From positions 497,517-509,540 of the forward strand of contig ML977002.1 in NCBI GenBank assembly GCA_010015675.1: 12,024 bases of DNA, written 5' to 3'. Below are positions 7,545 to 12,024 of the stretch, piece after piece. Source of the DNA: Byssothecium circinans. Taxonomy: Eukaryota; Ascomycota; Dothideomycetes; Pleosporales; Massarinaceae. The notes beneath the pieces were generated by a model. The model saw nothing but the letters and a program-made list of their open reading frames with translations, was not told where the DNA came from and did not search any database. The position numbers were made by a program, and so were the translations under genes. Numbering within the stretch: position 1 is the stretch's first letter; each line of letters starts with the position of its first letter.

Positions 7545-9235
7545 ATGTTTGTTTTCTCGACGGATTTCTGGCGCGCCCTCCTCAGAGACCCCCAGGTATC
7601 GTCGCCTTATGCCTTTGTTGCACTCCTCCCTGCCGTCCTCGTCCTCGGCCAGCTCCTCGTGAGCTCGGCGCGCGCGCTGCGAAAGATATCATTCGCATCC
7701 TACGGTCTCTCCTTCCACTCTCGCTATGCCGCCAATGTCAGCTTCATGGCCAACGCCAACGGCGTCATCGGCAGTGGCTACAAAAAGGTAGCCCTCAACA
7801 ACCCGAACTGTAACACGTGCTCTTCCGCTGAACATGACGTAGTTTCAAGAAAAAGCCTTCCAGTTCCTCCGCTCCGATGGAGACATCATTGTGCTGCCCC
7901 CCTCGGCCGTCCAGGAGCTCAGCACGCTGCCACCGAACATCGCAGACGGCACCAAGGCGCTCGAGCACGACCTCATGGGCCCCTACACGGGGCTCAATTT
8001 CATCCTGCAGTCGCGTCTGCACCACCGTATCGTCCAGCGCAAGCTGACCCCCAACTTGGGCTTGCTCACTCCGCACCTCGAGGACGAGCTGAACAAGGCC
8101 ATCGAGGACCTATTTCCCAAGGAGGCAAATCACGGCTGGACTGAGGTCCAGCTCTATCCCCTCCTACTCTCTTTAACGGCGCGCACGTCCGCCAGAGCCT
8201 TTGTGGGCACCAGCTTCTGCCGCGACCAGCGCTGGCTGAATTCCGCCATCAACTTTGTAGAAGACCGTGAGTCGCGCCTCCCCCCCCCCCAAACCGGTTT
8301 TTGCGCCCTGAGGGGACTGTAGCTGACACCTCTTAGTCTTCCGAACGGTGGTCATCCTGCGTGCCTTCCCCAGCTGGCTGCACCCCTTCGTCTGCGTCTT
8401 CATGCCCAGCTACTGGCGCGGCAAGGGCTACTTCCGCAGCGCGCGCCATGTCCTAGGTCCATACATCCAAGAACGTCTCGATGCCCTGGACCAAGGAAAG
8501 GAGCTGAGAGAAGCGTTTCTAGAACCCAGCGCGCTCAACTGGCTCGTCGACATCGCCGAGGGCGACGAGCGCAACCCGGCCCGCCTCGCCCACACTGAAA
8601 CTGTCCTTTCGCTCGCGGGCATTCATACCATGCTCCTCCGCCAGCTCTCCGTCATTTACGACCTCACCTCGCACCCTGAGTATCTCGAAGGCCTACGCGG
8701 CGAGGTCGCCAGCCTCGCGGCGCAGTGGAACAAGGCATCGTACGGCCAGCTGCGCAAGCTCGACAGCTTCATGCGCGAGAGCCAGCGCTTGGCGCCGCCC
8801 ACCGTCCTCGGTCTCAAGCGCATCATGCAGCAAAACTACACACTCCAAGACGGCACGCTGCTTCCCAAGGGCGCCTACGTCTGCGTCGCCGCCTACGCCA
8901 TCGAAAACGACCCGCGCATCTACCCAGAGCCCGAGAAATTTGATGGGTTGCGCAGCTTCGTGCAGGGAGACGGAACGGATTCCAACAAGCACACTTTTGC
9001 CGCGACCGACACGACGGTGCTGGGGTTCGGGCACGGGAAGACGGCGTGTCCTGGCCGGTTCTTTGCGAGCTTGGTCATCAAGATGAGTGTGATTAAACTG
9101 ATTACCGAGTATGAGTTCGAGTTTTTGCCCGGCAAGGGACGGCCGAAGAATTATATCGCGCACGAGTTTTTATTTGCGTCGCCGTGGGGTCGGATTCGCA
9201 TGCGAAAGAGGGAGACTGGGACTTGTCCGTTTTAG
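7545..9235 (+). CDS. Cytochrome P450 monooxygenase, membrane-anchored, secondary-metabolite type
   Basis: Haem-thiolate monooxygenase, probably an ER-bound tailoring oxidase using a P450 reductase encoded elsewhere. Exons: 7545-7787, 7843-8266, 8337-9235, giving 521 aa plus TAG. Introns are 55 bp (phase 0) and 70 bp (phase 1, GTGAGT donor). ATG 7545 is the first in-frame ATG. It opens a protein with an N-terminal anchor helix (about residues 20-45), then ARALRKISFASYG. Family motifs: I-helix AGIHTM (316-321), K-helix ESQR (E370, R373), the FDGLR segment taking the PERF place (424-428), and haem loop FGHGKTACPGR (453-463) with ligand C460. The length is normal and all catalytic signatures are present. 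The 'IHT' I-helix without the usual acidic residue, and the overall look, suggest fungal CYP68-like clans, but I cannot assign a family firmly. Convergent with the methyltransferase gene, divergent from the seven-TM gene. Confidence 0.93.
8280..8290 (+). repeat. Homopolymer run of eleven C in P450 intron 2
   Basis: Eleven consecutive C bases lie inside the second intron (8267-8336), between the GTGAGT donor and the TTAG acceptor. Being intronic it does not affect the reading frame. It is a likely site of length variation or sequencing error. Confidence 0.85.
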
Positions 9236-9482
9236 CGTGGAGAAGGGAAAGGTAGGATAGGGAAAATGTGTATGGGATTGGAGTATAAGGGATGGTCGTC
9301 TTTTTCCTGTTCAGAGGAGGCACACTGCGTGTCCAGCGCTAGAACTACTGCGTACCGGCGAGCGACTTGTTGGTTCATGTACAGCCTCACCCAAAGACTA
9401 GACGCCATCCTTCGAAGCATATTGAACTTATTCAAAATCCAATTGTCCTGGCAACACCATCCCACCCTCTTCCACACTCACT

Positions 9483-10682
9483 TCACGCCCCCGCCTTCCG
9501 CCCAATAATGCACTGAAAAGGTGTATCCACGGCCATTCCGCTTGCAATCTCGGCCTGCAAGTCCTGGATGTACTGCACAGTGATCCCCCCTTCCTTCTCA
9601 TTCCACATATCCACCTTGGGCAGCACATCTGCCGTCGCGGCGAGGCTGCTCTGCGCCCACAGCGGCCGCAAATGCCCGGGGATGTAGTGCACGTCGCGCG
9701 AGACGGCCTGCAATCCGCCCTGCGTGCATATCTCGTGCAGGTTCTCCACCCAGCTACTCGAAGCGAGAAGCCGTTGGTTAGTTCTTTAGAACCGAGGATG
9801 TTCGTATGCACGTACCTGTAGGAGCCGAGGGGATCCAAGTCTCGCCAGGTCTTGGCGAGGCGCTCTGACGCCGCCGCTGCCGCTACCCGGATGGGGACAT
9901 TAGCGTCCGCGGGCGGCGCGCCGATAACCTTTGTTGCGCGCGGCAGGGGCTCGTACCATTGGAGCCAGCCGCCGGGTTCTGTTTGTCAAGTTGTCAGGGT
10001 ACGGAGTGCTTGAGCTACTAGCATGAGAGGTAGGGCTTGGGGAAGGTGGGACAGGCTAGCAGTACACGCAAAACGTACTCATTAGCGTGAGTAATTGTTC
10101 GAGCAGCTTCCGCGCATTCGCGTCGTCGATGCTGCACATCATGAAGCGCACGTGGACGACGTCGAACTGGCCGAGGAATGCGTCCGGGTACGGCTGGAAG
10201 CTGTTGTGCATGTGGAAGTGCACGTTGGCGGGGCGGAAGGCAGGCGCGGGGAACTGCAGGTCGGAGATGTCGAAGGCGTCTATTCTGGCCGTGGTGTGAC
10301 TGAGCTTGGTGGCCAGCTCGCAGGCCCAGATTCTGTCTCACCGGTTAGAGCAAACTTTGTTCCCCGAACCTTGCTTGCGCATCAAAGTGTGCATGGCTCA
10401 CCCCGTGCCGGTGCCTACGTCGGCAATGCGCAGCCGCGGCGCCGCAAGAGGGATGGCGGGATGCGTCAAGTAGCCTGCGATTTCTCGCATCAGGTAGTGG
10501 TTGAAGTTGAGGCTGTGAGGACATGGGTGTTCTTCGTTAGCGAACTGACTATTACGCACGTCTCACGAACCAGAGCGCATGCAAAGCTGGGCTAATTACC
10601 GCATCGAGGACCTGAAGTCGCGCTTGAAGATGTACGCCTTCTCGGCATCTTCGGCCGTCTCGGCGGGCTGCGGTTGGGACAT
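9483..10682 (-). CDS. SAM-dependent methyltransferase, class I, UMTA/LaeA-like fungal type
   Basis: Predicted cytosolic small-molecule methyltransferase, probably an O-, N- or C-methylating tailoring enzyme; LaeA-type regulators share the fold. Exons (minus): 10682-10600, 10512-10402, 10332-10079, 9978-9816, 9753-9483, giving 293 aa plus TGA. Introns are 87, 69, 100 and 62 bp; introns 2 and 4 have CTAAC branch sites. ATG 10682 is the first in-frame ATG. Features: a short acidic N-terminus, then LNFNHYLMREIAGYL typical of the family. SAM motif I IADVGTGTG is at 57-65 and is interrupted by intron 2 after GTGTG's second base. Acidic IDAFDISD follows at 82-89, FDVVHVRFM at 121-129 and LMKPGGWLQWYEP at 148-160. 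The C-terminus ends TPFQCIIGRKAGA. Its 3' end faces the P450 stop 247 bp away. The length is close to that of small UMTA enzymes and nothing looks broken. The substrate is unknown. Confidence 0.9.
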
Positions 10683-11224
10683 GGCTGGTCGAGAGCTGGT
10701 GCTGTTCAAGATCAGATGCGAGTGCGGACGACGAGCAAGACCGGCCGATGGAAACAGAGACCTGCCAATTGCCTTCTTAGGCACGAAACGGACAACTTCG
10801 GGCAATAAGAAGAGTACACAACGCCGTAGCCTGACGGTTACATTGCAGTGAACCTCCTGTCTGGCTAAATAACAGCTTGTCAGATTTCTTGAGATAACGT
10901 TAAACCGCCCGACCTCGCCAAAGTGTGCATTAGACGCCTGTTTCGGAGTCCGAGCAGCGTACCAGAGCCTCTGGAAGAAGACCGGTGAGCATTATTCCAG
11001 CTCGAATTACCAGGGTAGACTCGACCCACGCCAGGCGGCGGCAGTGTACGCAGGGGTTTGGCGGCCGTTACTGTAGTCCGAGTTAGCTCCGTGGAGACAG
11101 CACGGGCACTTACGCTGGCTGAAGGCTGGAGAGAGTAGCGGGTGAGCCTCGGCGGCTTACCCTGACTGCATTTCTTCGGCAGACACCGAGACACCACTCT
11201 ATGATCCCGAGTCTACGCTAGAGT
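10683..11224. other. Region upstream of the methyltransferase, no recognised gene
   Basis: GC-balanced, non-repetitive sequence between the methyltransferase start codon and the right AT-rich block. The part nearest 10683 must hold the methyltransferase promoter. A 105-codon open stretch on the minus strand (10880-11197) is basic and Ser/Arg/Pro-rich with no recognisable domain, so I do not call it a gene. I see no TATA or CCAAT box that I would defend. Confidence 0.55.
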
Positions 11225-12024
11225 AAATCACCGGCCACCGAGATTCACCACTGAACAAGATAGAAAACTAACCTCCCTAACTACTTAATTTCCTACTGTA
11301 CATTGCCAGCTACTACAACGTGTATATAAAAATCTAAATAAGTAAAATTATGTAGAATTATTAGGTTTATTATTCTATTACTTTATACTAATTATTTATA
11401 GTAATATTTATTATTATTTTAGGCCTATAATAGCTACCTAATAGTAACTATAGTCATATTTTTTACTACTAAATAATAACTTTATTTTAAATACTATACT
11501 ATTACTTAGCTCTTTACTTTCTAACTAAATAGTAATAACTATTAAAATTACTACTTAATATACTATACTTAAGTATAGTTTAGGCTATTATTAAAGCTTT
11601 TATATAGCTTACTTAGTATTTAGTATAGTATATATAACTACCTACTATTAATAGCTTAGTTAGCTATTTATTAATAATACTACTTTTAGTACTTATACTT
11701 TTATTATTAGGATATAGTTATAAAGATAGTATAAGCCTTAATAAAAAATAATAGTAACTATACTATTTAGTATAAAATAAAATAAATTACTACTTACTAA
11801 GCTTAGCCTTATAGATAATATATATACTAGGGATTATATTAACGTAAAGCACCATCAAGCGCGCCAAAATTCCTTAGCAGGAAAATCAAACATTCAACCT
11901 TTAATAACAATTTAAATACTAGAGCTATGAAGCTGAAATTTTAAATACAGATATATATAATATAGATAAAAAGGATTATGAAAAAATATTCTAGGATTTC
12001 TAATAGCTTAGTAAGCTATATAGG
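11225..12024. repeat. AT-rich, RIP-degraded transposon block (right flank)
   Basis: From about 11225, and strongly from 11330, the sequence becomes TA-dominated with stops in all frames, like the left flank. No intact coding sequence is visible. A less mutated patch at 11842-11890 carries an element end related to those of the left flank. The boundary marks the right edge of the gene island. Confidence 0.85.
11842..12024 (+). repeat. Outward-facing transposon end related to the left-flank element
   Basis: After 'acgta' comes one 17-bp unit (11848-11864), the reverse complement of gcgcgcttgatggtgct, then ccttagcaggaaaatcaaac and, after a short gap, ttaataacaa. The reverse complement of copy A shows the same order: 'caaggaaaatcaaac', a short gap, 'ttaataacaa'. 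So this is the same repeat family in opposite orientation, with its body running out to the right. Further along, one frame reads DIYNIDKKDYEK, which resembles RIP-altered 'DIYNMDEKG' near the first catalytic Asp of pogo transposases. It lies closer to the terminus than in a full-length element, so I treat that part as weak. Confidence 0.55.

Noticed and set aside
8693..9163. 156-codon open stretch on the minus strand
   Set aside because: Antisense shadow of the P450 exon 3, which encodes ExxR and the haem loop on the plus strand.
10095..10595. 166-codon open stretch on the plus strand with Val/Glu/His-rich sequence
   Set aside because: It lies antisense across methyltransferase exons 2-3 and their introns; the minus strand carries clear SAM-binding motifs.
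10880..11197. 105-codon open stretch on the minus strand
   Set aside because: Basic, Ser/Arg/Pro-rich, no domain, no family resemblance, no supporting context. GC-rich DNA of this length often stays open by chance.

Overview
The window looks like nuclear DNA of a filamentous ascomycete (Pezizomycotina). Four intact multi-exon genes have short introns of 48-100 bp with GT...AG ends and CTAAC/CTGAC-like branch sites. They sit in a GC-balanced island of about 9.6 kb (about 1560-11225). Extremely AT-rich, TpA-rich blocks with the look of repeat-induced point mutation (RIP) flank it on both sides. This is the 'islands in an AT-rich repeat sea' architecture known from several Dothideomycetes and Sordariomycetes. 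The species cannot be named from the sequence.

Layout: (i) 1-1560, RIP-degraded transposon DNA with a recognisable relic of a pogo/Fot1-type transposase N-terminus and repeated element ends. (ii) 1622-3582 minus, a complete 14-TM-class major facilitator (DHA14-like) efflux transporter, five exons, 581 aa. (iii) 3583-5730, a long intergenic region holding a 136-bp inverted-repeat element and a GC-rich tandem array of five units (4198-4949). (iv) 5731-6950 minus, a seven-TM fungal rhodopsin-domain (SAT4/PTH11-like) protein, three exons, 368 aa. (v) 6951-7544, a divergent promoter with two adjacent inverted repeats. (vi) 7545-9235 plus, a complete cytochrome P450, three exons, 521 aa. (vii) 9483-10682 minus, a class I SAM-dependent methyltransferase of the UMTA/LaeA-like fungal type, five exons, 293 aa, convergent with the P450. 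(viii) 10683-11225, unrecognised unique sequence. (ix) 11225-12024, a second AT-rich repeat block carrying an outward-facing end related to the left-flank element.

A P450, a small-molecule methyltransferase, an MFS exporter and a SAT4-type membrane protein together form the accessory set of a secondary-metabolite cluster: oxidise, methylate, export. No backbone enzyme (PKS, NRPS, terpene cyclase or prenyltransferase) and no pathway transcription factor is visible. The window is therefore either one compartment of a larger cluster interrupted by repeats, or an orphan tailoring island. All exon joins were worked out by hand. Each gene's exon total is divisible by three and the joined protein keeps its family motifs.
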